The notes beneath the pieces were generated by a model. The model saw only the letters and a list, made by a program, of their open reading frames with translations, did not search any database and had not been told where the DNA came from. DNA of 64,000 bases from the NCBI GenBank assembly GCA_022113835.1, contig JAILWY010000001.1:11028501-11092500 (forward strand), given 5' to 3'. Positions within the stretch are counted from its first letter, which is position 1. Each line of letters starts with the position of its first letter. The DNA comes from Atopsyche davidsoni (lineage: Eukaryota; Arthropoda; Insecta; Trichoptera; Hydrobiosidae). Both the position numbers and the translations under genes were made by a program. This document shows, piece by piece, positions 46,528 through 57,340 of the stretch.

Positions 46528-46640
46528 TAAAAGGAGGTTGACCTGTTGGTTAGTGGTTGGACTGTTGACTCTTGATTGAAATGTCCCCGGTTCGATTTCC
46601 ATCCAGGCAAGTGAACACTAAACAGGTATAATTTGGCTCA
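46528..46640 (+). repeat. tRNA-derived SINE-like element
   Basis: An A-box-like 'TGTTGGTTAGTGGTTGG' and, about 35 nt on, the B-box 'GGTTCGATTTCC' (one base longer than the tRNA consensus) lie in a short block unlike its AT-rich flanks. This suggests a Pol III-type SINE head. No poly(A) tail or clear target duplication was found. Confidence 0.5.
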
Positions 46641-46849
46641 CGCTTTCTTGTCCATTTTTTTAAATTAAAAACCTTATCATACGATGAATTATGTATAAAT
46701 AAAAATGCGGATTCGATAATTGTTTATGTTAAATTGATTGATCAGTGACAACTCTTAATTCAATGAATACATTTTCATTCTACGATAATAAAATTATTTT
46801 TATATATTATACATTAAAAGTACTTATATATTGTTAAGATTGTTGAGTT

Positions 46850-47150
46850 CGTGCCTGGAACCCAAAGTGTATTAGAAAATATGTCTAACAGGTGAAAGAC
46901 CGTTCGTGCCCTTGACACTGCTCCGAAGTCCGATCCTTACATGCCTGTGAGTTAACACATTCAGGTGTTAATTAACTATTGAAAGCACCCGGAAATAATT
47001 CAACTGACCCATGCAAATTTCAACGGCGCCATTGCTCGGAGACAATGACTTAATTATTCCATTCTTCAATGACTCAAGAGTATGACCCGGTTTTATGTCT
47101 AATCAAAAATTATTCGTCTTTTCGGTAATCAAGGCGTGCACTAATGAACT
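46850..47150. other. Candidate conserved non-coding island
   Basis: Balanced composition in a desert. Contains the octamer ATGCAAAT, GGCGCCATTG (47025-47034), GACAATGACTTAATTATTCC and several AATTA homeodomain-type cores. No ORF. Confidence 0.3.
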
Positions 47151-47679
47151 GTTCTGTTTTGGTTACTTATTTTGTAACGATACAAAAATTAAAACGACTT
47201 GTTTTATCATTATCGTTTTGACCAGGAATACACTAAACATTTTGATATTTTTTTATAAATTTTAAAATAAATAAAATAATTTGTTGTGTTAAATGAAATA
47301 TATTCTCGTAATACTATAATGTACATAGATTTTAATAAAATTATTGTGACGTAATTTTTACATTTCAAATAATATTAAATACTTTTGATCTTTTTATCTT
47401 TTAAGGATGCATGACATGCATGTAAAAATATATAATATTAAAAGAAAAAAATTACGACATTAGTGTCGAGTATAATCGTGACTGTGTTTTTATCCATTCC
47501 GACAAATAAAATAAATTTAAGCTCTTGTGCTCTTTATTAAAAGACCGCAACGAATATTTGTAGATCTTAGAATACTTCGTAGCCAATCAACTGTGTAGAT
47601 CAAATGTTGTTTATGTTTTTACATTTTAAAATCCAATTGATTTTTTTATATTTGATTAAATCATAATTTATTATTGTAG

Positions 47680-47960
47680 GCAAAGGTTTCACCGGTGGCA
47701 ATATATCTTACCACTTGTCAATAATATGATTTATCAACGGCATGTTGGCGGGCGTGGATACAGGTTGCAATACAAATCTAATCCATTTACAGATACACCT
47801 TTCACAGGTGGAATCGATCGAGTATTCGGACGTGTTTTATACTTTGAACCAAAATTTCTAATGTGATCAGCTAGTTTTTGTCAATATGTAAAAAACGTAG
47901 GGTCGACTAAGGAAAGCTTCTTCTTCAAGTGGAGGTTGGTGACGATCTCACTGAACATAT
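47680..47960. other. Candidate conserved non-coding island
   Basis: Contains CACCGGTGG, ATTTATCAACGGC and ACACCTTTCACAGGTG (a CAGGTG E-box with a T-box-like half). No ORF. Confidence 0.25.
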
Positions 47961-48079
47961 CTCTATTCTAAGCCAGTCTTTATAAGTGCGACTGTATTTC
48001 ACTGTCAAAATTCCTCATCCACGTTTATTTTCTCCTTCTAATACCTTTCTTTTTTCTTGGATTTTCCCTGTATATTTTG

Positions 48080-48118
48080 AGTTTGATATCGTCACGTCAT
48101 TTGTGACGATATCAAACT
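48080..48118. repeat. Perfect 16-bp inverted repeat (hairpin)
   Basis: AGTTTGATATCGTCAC (48080-48095), a 7-nt loop, then the exact complement (48103-48118). No flanking target duplication or poly-T was identified, so it is not obviously a terminator or a MITE. Confidence 0.9.
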
Positions 48119-48229
48119 GCATTCACAGAAGAGTTGATTGATACCCCGTGTTTTTTTTTTATTATCGGCGCTTTTTATAACGGGATTGCAAACTTTTCGC
48201 AACAGATAAAGATATTAGATTGTTTTTTT

Positions 48230-48610
48230 TTTATTGTTACCAATCGTTTTCAGGGCGAAGGTTTTCGCCTCTCACGGGTGCAGTGGATTATTTCGTCTGG
48301 TACATTTGATTGATCAGGTATTCACGCACGTATCCGCGCGCGTTTTACGGTTTCCTACTGTTCGGGGTGACCTTAATGAATATAAGGCGAGCTTGTTGGT
48401 AAAAATGAGAAAAAAGTAATACGTGGGGGATTTCACTTTTCGCTGGGTGGGAGCGTGGGAAGCTCGCGCATCCGATCGCTCACGCTTTGATTATTACCTC
48501 TCAACTGCAGACTAACGACTCATTTACCCTGCCGAGGGACGCATCGAGTTCTTCACGTCTCTACAAACCGATTTCACGCCGAAGACGTGCCTGCTTGTTA
48601 CAACTCCAAG
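48230..48610. other. GC-richer island
   Basis: Balanced composition with CGCGCG and CACGCACG strings. A 61-codon plus-strand ORF (48234-48419) has no recognised domain. Possible regulatory element or unrecognised exon. Confidence 0.25.
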
Positions 48611-51600
48611 AAATTATCATATGAACGACTTCTTTCATGTACTGTAAAAGACATTCGTTGTCTGTTGCGATTTTTCGGCATGTAAGCAAAATTGCAAATG
48701 CAAAAATCATGTATATTTTATATTTTCGTTTAAACACTGTAATTGTGAGCTTTTGAAGTTGCATCTCAATAGATAAGTATGCATTTTTATATTTAGTTTT
48801 ATTATATTACAATATATATTTATTACAATAGCCGATGGAAAAATAGGAGTAACTTTAATTTTCACCTTCAAATTATGGAAACTTTTATTTGAAGGTTTAC
48901 TCATCCCTTTTATCGAATTTATTTCCCATCACGACTTCATGTTTTCTTTTCTAAGCACTGATAGTGGTATTTATGGAGTAAAATATACAGCTAGTTTTGA
49001 GATGATCTGTAAATGTCATCAGTTTATGATTTATGATGTTAAACAGAGATAGTATTTTTTTTACATGTTACATGCAAATTTTGTTATAATCATTAATCTT
49101 TACTTCGTGGAGTTGTAAAAAAAGCTTTCTAACTTAATCCACTATTAGAAAAAATCATCATAACAAATATGTTTGAATCGTAATTCTACACAGTTCTAAG
49201 TACCTAAAACTTCATACAATTACTTAAAAACTCAGTTCTTCTTAAAAAATTATATATATATATATATATAAATACAATTTAGGGACGTAACATCATTGTA
49301 CCGACATATTAACATTCAAGAAATTTGGTATAAAAGACATTATATATATTTTTTAATTTTACTACCCATCAAGCATATTCATTGCAGCAGCAAAATTTTA
49401 TTTACAACTGAATGACAAACGTGAGACGATGAGTGTTATAACTACTGAATTTAAGAATATTTAAAATAAGTAATTTAAAAGAAAAATCCAAAGTCTTTTT
49501 GTATAAATATTTGTTAATCCTGACAGTATATATTATCTCAATGAGGTTATCCATATTGTTTGCAGGATAAGATATGAAAATCCAAATCAGTCCCAGTGAA
49601 TGAGTTATCACACTTCAAACCAAACTGGGAAAGTTCAAATATTTATCACTGTAATGCAAATGTCATATTTAACGTCGAATCGTCTCTAAGTACACAAGAC
49701 TACATCGCAGCTGAAACTTTCTTGTAAATATGACCCGGATTTTTCTATAGACAACACTCAGGCACAAGGAAGTTATTATTGTCATTTGGCTGGTACTTTG
49801 TTTTTCTCTTAAACTCATTCCAAATATTTCCAAATTGTGATATATACTTTCACTGCTGTTCAAGTATGTCATCTTACTATATTACTTTAATTTTCTTATG
49901 AATTCTCGTGGATTAAAGTAAAACTACTTCCTTAATTATTTTATAAACGCTTTACTTATCTTTGGCTTCATTATATTTAATTTATAAACCACATGCTTTA
50001 CTCACTCTTTTCGCTGCTTTATTCTGAGTTTTGTATAATTAATGCCAGACAGTTTTAAATAAAAATGCACAAAAATTGTAAACTTTGAATAAAAATAAAA
50101 ATTTAAAAATTAGATTATAAGTTGTTATGTTTTACAATTCTTACAAATATTTCAACCTATTAATAGTATTTACATTGGAAATTAATTTATAAATATAAAA
50201 AAAATCGCAAACACTCAGTCATTTTAAATATCGTCTCTCAAAGTTCATCAAACCCATGTGTATTTTAATATATTCTCACAAAATAAAAAATAGTCAATTA
50301 CAGATATAATATACTTAGCAATTTTTTTTTTTTGCTATACACGATTTTAACGTTTTAACATTTAATAAACCTTTCTTTCTTTTTATTCAACAGTGTGTCA
50401 TTGATCCCACTCTACTATGGTATCGCAAAAAATAAATATATTCAATTTGTAAGACATGTACTAATCAAATACAAAACAGTATTTGTTAAGATTTGATTTT
50501 CATTACATGCATAAAAATGCGTGTATACAATTTAAATTTATCCTATACATTCACAAACAAATAAAATGTAAAAATAGCTTCTATCTAAAATAAAATATTA
50601 AAGAAACTCAAAGTAACGTTTGTTTTTTTTATTATAACATTGAATTGAAATTAATTTTTTTTTTCATTTATATATTCATCAATCATATTTTTTGTGTTAA
50701 TTTCATAAGCAACCCACTGAAAAGAATTTGATAATTGTATGACTTTGGGTGATTAAATGTCTCTACGATTAAGTTATTTAAATAATATTTTTAATTTATC
50801 CCAATTAAAATTTGAATTGCCGGGTCAATTTTAAATCGATTTCGGATAACAAAATAATTTTGTGTGAAAAAAAGTATGTTATGTAACGGTGAATGCTTTC
50901 TTTAAAAAAATACACCCATAACCATAAAAGTAGTGTTTTATAAACTGGTTTGTTCAATTGCAGTCTATCTCAGCCTTCGTATATTTATATTTAGCCAAGT
51001 TTTTTCAGAACTTCTTTAAAGCCAAGTGATATCACATGAAAGTATATTCGGTAACAGTTTGATCGAACAAGAATTTAATGCATTAGTTTATATATTTAAA
51101 AAAAAACCAGTAACTCGACACAAACAGCGAAAGTTATTACTCCAAGAAATGAAAGTGTTTATCATGATAGATAATGTTTATTTGAGAACGTGCCTGAAAC
51201 CTGACATGAATAAATCAAACTATGACATGAAATGAAAAATACCTTAAACCAGAATATTTTATAGCATGTACTTTGTGAATGATTTACATGCAACTACGCA
51301 CTGCTTCCAGGTAGTCACTTTCAATCAGATATTATAATTGATATTATATGTTAACAAATATGAATCGATGGTCAAAAATAAAATGTGATGTCCATATCTA
51401 AGCATTTTTAATAAATAAAAAAGAAAAAAAAACCAATAGACAGGAATTTCATAAAGAGTCAGTAGGCATGCGAATAGTGCACGTTATAATTTTTAGCCTT
51501 ACTATTATTTCCAGAAGAATTACTTGCATGTCAAATCACAGAGAATTCACAAAGAAGTGTAAATGTATCTATATGTCAATTTATGTATATGAATTACTGT

Positions 51601-52599
51601 ATTTATATTCAAATGTAAAATATATTTCCTTTGGTATTGCTTTAGATATGAAAATTTGAATTGGAGAAAACCAACGAAAAAAAACTTCCAACATTTGAAC
51701 GCAACAATTTTTATCGATGTGGGATTTGTGTCATTTTATTTGCAACCGGGTTATTGCCAAAAGAAAATAAAATAATAATAATAGTAAAAATATATATATA
51801 GATTTATAAAGTACGTGACCCAAGGCGTTATTAAAAGAATATAAAAAAAACAGAAGGAGACAGTTTTTCCATATCGTCTGACTAGATTGAAGTTGCGGCT
51901 AGATTAACAATTCTTGGGACCTGTTACCTTCACTTTGTGCTAAGCTGGATAAACATCGCCAGGATTTGCAGACTAAATACATACAAGAGAGTTCGTATTT
52001 TCCACACCAAACAACAGAACTTAGAAAAAAGGTTTTTCTTCAAAAAAAGCTCTTAAAAATATTACGTCTTCTTTCTTTTATAACTACATGAATTAATTAC
52101 AAAGTTGAATATAAAAATATATATATATTAAATCAAATCCAATTCCTATAAAACGTAACTCGAAGCAATGCATTTAATTATTTTTATAAGTTTGTGTAGG
52201 TTTTTGAAACTAGATATGATAATATTTTTCATCACATTGTTAACGTTGGAGTATTTTATATGATAGTGTTTCGTTTTTCTTACTTTCTAAAGACAGATAT
52301 GTAAAAAGCTCAGCGTTTTAAATGTAACGAGACAGCTTTTGGAATTTCAAGTTGATATTAGATAAGATCTTGTTTGGATTTTATGTCTCTAAGTAATGAA
52401 TAGCTCGCGAGTCGCTTTGGGGCTTGGATCACATTACTGATAGAATTTTTACATATAACCAAAAGCAAATCAATTAATTAACAAAAAATAAAATACTTCC
52501 ACAATATTTCACTAAGCCCACCATTAAAGGGATATTAAATATTATGATTGAGTAATATATTTTTACAACTTTATCACGAAAACAATGAATTAACATATC
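48611..52599. other. AT-rich desert; no gene recognised
   Basis: Short ORFs only, none with recognisable features. A (TA)n tract lies at 49250-49271. Confidence 0.5.
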
Positions 52600-52960
52600 C
52601 ACGGAGATCTTTCATTGCTACGACTTGAATTCTCTCAATTTTTAAAGTGCTCTAACATTGTATTTAATTGATGTCCATTACTTGGCGCACACAATGCAGA
52701 AACACTTGTGGCACTTTTCCCATTGGCGCGTACAAGACTAAACACTCAAGCGCCTTGTTGCTCGACTCATTGGCCTTTGTTTACGTTTCCGGCTTCGCCA
52801 TTACAACGAACTTTGCTAGGCAAATTAAGCGAATTTTTTGCGCGGATCATTAAGTCATTAGTTTTATTTTTCTATTATATTGGCATGAGAGAATCTTCAT
52901 ATTTGGGTTATTGGCGGCAAGCTCGCTGATAATGAACTGCAGCGTATGAAGCATTAGCGA
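52600..52960. other. GC-richer island
   Basis: Contains CCCATTGGCGCG, a GCCTTTGTTTACG forkhead-like string (TGTTTAC) and CTTCGCCATTAC. Short overlapping ORFs in two frames show no domain. Confidence 0.25.
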
Positions 52961-53919
52961 CATCATTATTAAAAGAAAGAACAAATTGTTTGCAGGTAAT
53001 TTACAGGTACCATTATGTAGATTAATACTACAAAGCATCGACGGTAAAATAAGCCAAATTAATGTGAACTACTCAAAGCTTTTGGCCACAGGGCATTACA
53101 GCAACAAATACTGGTTAAGAATGATATGTCATAATGATAATATAAATATTATCTGTCAACCAGAGAATAATTCTTCTAAAGTAACGTTATGCACATGATA
53201 AGAAGTCAAAGTGCTAACGCTGCAGCAAAATAAAAATACCTACGCCAAAGTGTTCACAGAAAATTGACAAATCCTGTCTGAATTTTCTACACAAAAAGAG
53301 TAGTGGAAATTGTGATTACGTAATAACCAGCAAAACAAATACACAACAGATATCATTGTGACAGCAAACTGGCATCATGACAATTGGCACCTTCGCTTCC
53401 TTTTACAATAAGTGCATATGTAACAAAGGTGTATCCTTGTTGATGAAACACAGTTGAAATTTCATAAACATATTGAGTAGTTCTCCGAAATCTGATGGAA
53501 GGAAACATTGAATAGCAACAGTTTAAAATAATAACTCTGCAGTGACTCAACTTACGACCGCTTTGCAATCAGCCAATAGTGTCCCTTTATATGTTATTCG
53601 GTTGCAAATTATGTCGTGAAAATATATAGAGGGCTTGAGACTCTTTCAAATACAATGTATGTATAATATTATGGCGTTCTGTAGCTATATGTGTAATTGA
53701 GTAGTTCTCTACAATCTGTTGTTTTCTTTGTTAAAATTGAAAGGGTATTTTTATTATAAGTATTATGTTCCACTAAAGGTGTGAGGAAGAGAAAATTCAA
53801 TAGTCGAAAATCCCCACGTTTAAGATGTTAACATGCCTATAAATCATAGAGAAGAACTCCTCAGTTTATCGTAATAGCATCAGTATGTATTACAAGTGTT
53901 CCTATTTAATACCATTTAC

Positions 53920-54120
53920 TCGAGGCGCGGAGATGGAGGCCCGAGGACGCGGCTGTGCGACTTTATTGGTTTGGCTTTTTCATTGTCTTCAAACAAACGG
54001 CCGTTTGGAAACATGAATGAAGAAATTCGTTTTGTTCGGACACACCTTCCTCGGGCGCCATTGTGATGAATCGGGAAGAAGTTATTCGTAGCCGTGAGGA
54101 ACAACGCCCGAACTAATGTG
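53920..54120. other. GC-richer island
   Basis: Contains ACTTTATTGGTTTGG, CATTGTCTTC, the palindrome AACGGCCGTT and GGCGCCATTGT (54054-54064; its complement begins ACAATGGC). No supportable ORF. Confidence 0.3.
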
Positions 54121-54639
54121 TTAAGAAAAGTGAAAACTTTTTTATTCTATATCGGGTATCTTGGGATTATTTTGATAATAAGCGTTAACGCTGTATCCAA
54201 TTCTACCAATATTGCTCCGTTGAGCAAGAATTACAAAAGTGTAAGATCAATGCACCTAGTTGCTTCAAAACGTTAGAGTCTCACAACTACTTTTATTCAT
54301 TAAATGCAAATGCTGTTTAAAGTCTTGTTAAGGCGAATTTCAAGTAAATACAGATAAGAATAAGTTATAGCACGTAACTGTGACCGTCTATAAAACTTGC
54401 ATTTTCCACGCCAAAGAGTTCTCCAATTGACGACATTGTTAAGCATCCACTGTTATTTTCAAGCAGTTTGTTTTCATGCCACATCTACAAAAGTACATTC
54501 ACAAAGCGTTAAAAAAAACAGATATTTAAAATTTGGGACATAAATTTAACCCAGGAATTTTAAGAACTCATCGAATTGATTAATTCAAATTCTGCATACT
54601 CGGCGTCAAAAAGTTTTTCAATTGATGTAGTAACCACCC

Positions 54640-54890
54640 ACTGTTGTATTAAAATAATATATTTTCAGGTCACAGGCGGCGGCCATATGACTTTTAGTCA
54701 GTTGGAGTGGATTGAACTTTTTACAACTTGAACTGTCACCTGACCCGGGGATATGGAGCTCCAGGTCCTCTGGTGTTTGGAGAAAGTGGCGTTCCGTAGT
54801 GAGCGATGTTTGTTACGTGTTTCCGGCTCAGATAACGGCACTGCGCAAAGGACGGTGACCGTGCCTTATTATTCCGTGTCGTAAAAACAA
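54640..54890. other. GC-richer island
   Basis: Contains CACAGGCGGCGGCCATATG, CTGTCACCTGACCC and CAGATAACGG. No ORF. Candidate regulatory element on composition only. Confidence 0.25.
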
Positions 54891-55338
54891 CACATTACTT
54901 TTTAAATACCTTAGAGTTTCATTTTTTAGAGCAAGTACTGCCTTAATTTTCAGATAAAAAAATCATAATGTATAAAAATATAAATAAACAGTTGGTGGAG
55001 GTTTTTTGTTGTTGTTCCAAAAACTATTAGATAAATATAAATATCTACAAAATTCTTTCTAAATTTTAAATTATAACTTACACATATATTTAAATTTATT
55101 TTTAAAATCTTCTGGTATTATTTTGGATTCGAGATTTAACTTACGTTTAAGCATGACGTTATATATTTTACTCAAACTATAAATCTTCAATCAGATGTCT
55201 AAGTAAGAACCCACAAGTAGTACTAGATAAAGATGGAAAATCTCCCGTTTAAGGTCATTATAAATTTATTACTTGCAATAAATTTACTAAATCGTGGTAT
55301 ACTTTTAGGTCTGTAATCGTTGTGTACATTTTTTTGTG

Positions 55339-55637
55339 TATGGTGAGCTTTAATTTCAAAAGCTCGCATTTTAGCGTGTTGGCAATATCCCACTGTCATG
55401 TATGGTAAGCTTTAATCTCAAAACCTCGAATTTTAGCATGTTGGCAACACCCCACTGTCATGTATAGTGAGTTTTGATCTAAAAACCTCGCACCTCACAG
55501 TATTGTCAACACCCCACTCATGTTTGGCGAGCTTTGATCTCAAAAGCTCGCATTTTACCGTGTTGGCAATACTCTACTGTAACGTATGGTGAGCTTTGAT
55601 TTCAGAAGCTCGCATTTCACCGTGTTGGCAAGATTCA
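55339..55637. repeat. 62-bp tandem repeat, five units
   Basis: Units start at about 55339, 55401, 55463, 55523 and 55585 (periods 62, 62, 60, 62). Most contain the inverted repeat GAGCTTT-GATCTCA-AAAGCTC or variants, followed by a GTGTTGGCAA phrase. Units are 75-90% alike by eye. There is no coding potential. Confidence 0.85.
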
Positions 55638-55959
55638 ACATTTTAGTTTTTTTTTTATACAATTTATTTTTTGATATGAATCCGTGTGTATAAATATTGC
55701 TGGGATATCTTTAAATTCTGTTTACCGTTTTTCGAGATTCGATTATTGAACACCAATTATAATGCCCCCCCTGCATTCACGTATTACAAAATACACATCA
55801 ATACTGCATGAACTTCAGTGAATGCTTCGTTTCGTGCAAAGCATTAAAATTTACCATAATAACTTTACAATTACTGAATAACAGCGAGGAACCGAACGAA
55901 TTAGATAGATTTGCCTGTACGTGTGGAAAGCGACACGACGCATGTTAATAATGTTACTT

Positions 55960-56310
55960 AGAAGAATTTAGAATGGAAGAGAACAATCGGAAGCGCTCAA
56001 TCTCCAGCTTTCACTGCGGTAAGCGTCGATAGCCAGCAAGCTCGTTGCATCGACAAGTGTATTTGCCGGACGACCTCTTGCGTAAGAGGCTTCGCTGGAC
56101 CCGCGGCTCGGCGACAATTCACTCATCAGGCATTCGAGGCACTCGGCCGCGGAGAATGCGCCGGTGTTGCCAATCGCAAATTAGCATTTCATGTGACAGT
56201 TTCATTTACATGCGCGCGATGTGAAAATGGCGAAATTTGCTGAAAAATCGCGTCAATCGCCTTTCGAAACCAATCCGGTGAAGTCGCAGTAAAATAATTT
56301 ATACTCAGTA
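55960..56310. other. GC-richer island
   Basis: Contains AAATTAGCATTTCATGTGACAG (a homeodomain core beside a TGACAG TALE-type core) and GAAAATGGCGAAA. No supportable ORF. Confidence 0.3.
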
Positions 56311-56319
56311 GCTTTGTGG

Positions 56320-56665
56320 CGATGTCAATCACCCCACATTCGTATCCACTAAAGTTCAGTCTCCGATGAGCAACTGCAAAGGAATGAATCGTTCCACGTG
56401 TAACGAGTGCAAACAATGCAATATCGTTCCACGTGTAACGAGAACCAATAACGCAATATTGTTTACTCATCGGAAAAGGAATTCGCGTATCAGCAGCCAC
56501 GAAATACAGGCAACCCACGACGCTGCATATTCACTATATATAAGTCGACCTCTTTAGCACTCTTTTGGTACCTTCGACGTAGTAACTTCGCACTCCTGAT
56601 TGTATTTCCTGAATAAAAGAACATTGCAAATTCTTTTGCCGCCTTCTGATTACATTCCTGCCGAG
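56320..56665 (+). mobile_element. Probable LTR with paired E-box dyads and TATA box
   Basis: Two identical 16-bp near-palindromes, CGTTCCACGTGTAACG, lie at 56390-56405 and 56425-56440, each centred on the E-box CACGTG. A strong TATA box (TATATAAG) follows at about 56534-56541. AATAAAAG is at about 56612, then 'GCCTTCTGATTAC' and, some 40 bp on, 'TTGGTGCC'. TATA and poly(A) signals about 75 bp apart, followed by a primer-site-like string, are LTR architecture. The same order occurs at 5500-5720. An alternative is a genuine host promoter reading right. Confidence 0.45.
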
Positions 56666-57099
56666 AGATTGAAGAAGTTGGTGCCACCTCAACCATTCCT
56701 GGCAATCCTGACTTCATCATCAACTACAAAGGCGAAAGTTTATTGATTTAACTGCCACTACCGTTGAATTTAAACTTTCCTGGACATATCAGCTGTTTAT
56801 AGTACTTATGAAAATTTGGAAAATCGTCTGGAGTTTTCTTTCTGTCCAAGACTCTCTTATTAGTAACGTAATCCATCCATGATATTTTAAGTATTCTTAT
56901 ATGAAGCCACACCTCAAACGCATTGATTTTTTTACATTGTTGATGTGTGACCTTAACTTTTTAAAAAAAGCTGAGGCAACAAAATATTTCATTCTCACAA
57001 TTTTTTCACTCATTTTTTTAGTAAACTAAGTACTTAAACTTTTAAAAATAAAATTACTACAGTATCAGTTAATTTCTTAACAGCTTAGGTTATATGTGT

Positions 57100-57340
57100 T
57101 TATTGTGAAGGCGTTTTCTCTGCCTGCTAATAGCGTCCTTATCATCCGGCCGGCGGGTTAATCAGAAGCTGCGACGCGTCAGACGGAAGCAGGCCGATTC
57201 CAATTTCTCTTTTCCGTGTGAATATATTTGAAACAAATGGATTTAAGGCGTGAGCACATTCAGACAATGGTACTCCAATAGATCTTCGTTGGCAAAAAAT
57301 ACGGCCGGGGCACAACAAAACTCCCTAAGCATGTGAGATC
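57100..57340. other. GC-richer island
   Basis: Contains TTATCATCCGGCCGGCGGG and GCTGCGACGCGTCAGACGG. No ORF. Candidate regulatory element. Confidence 0.25.
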
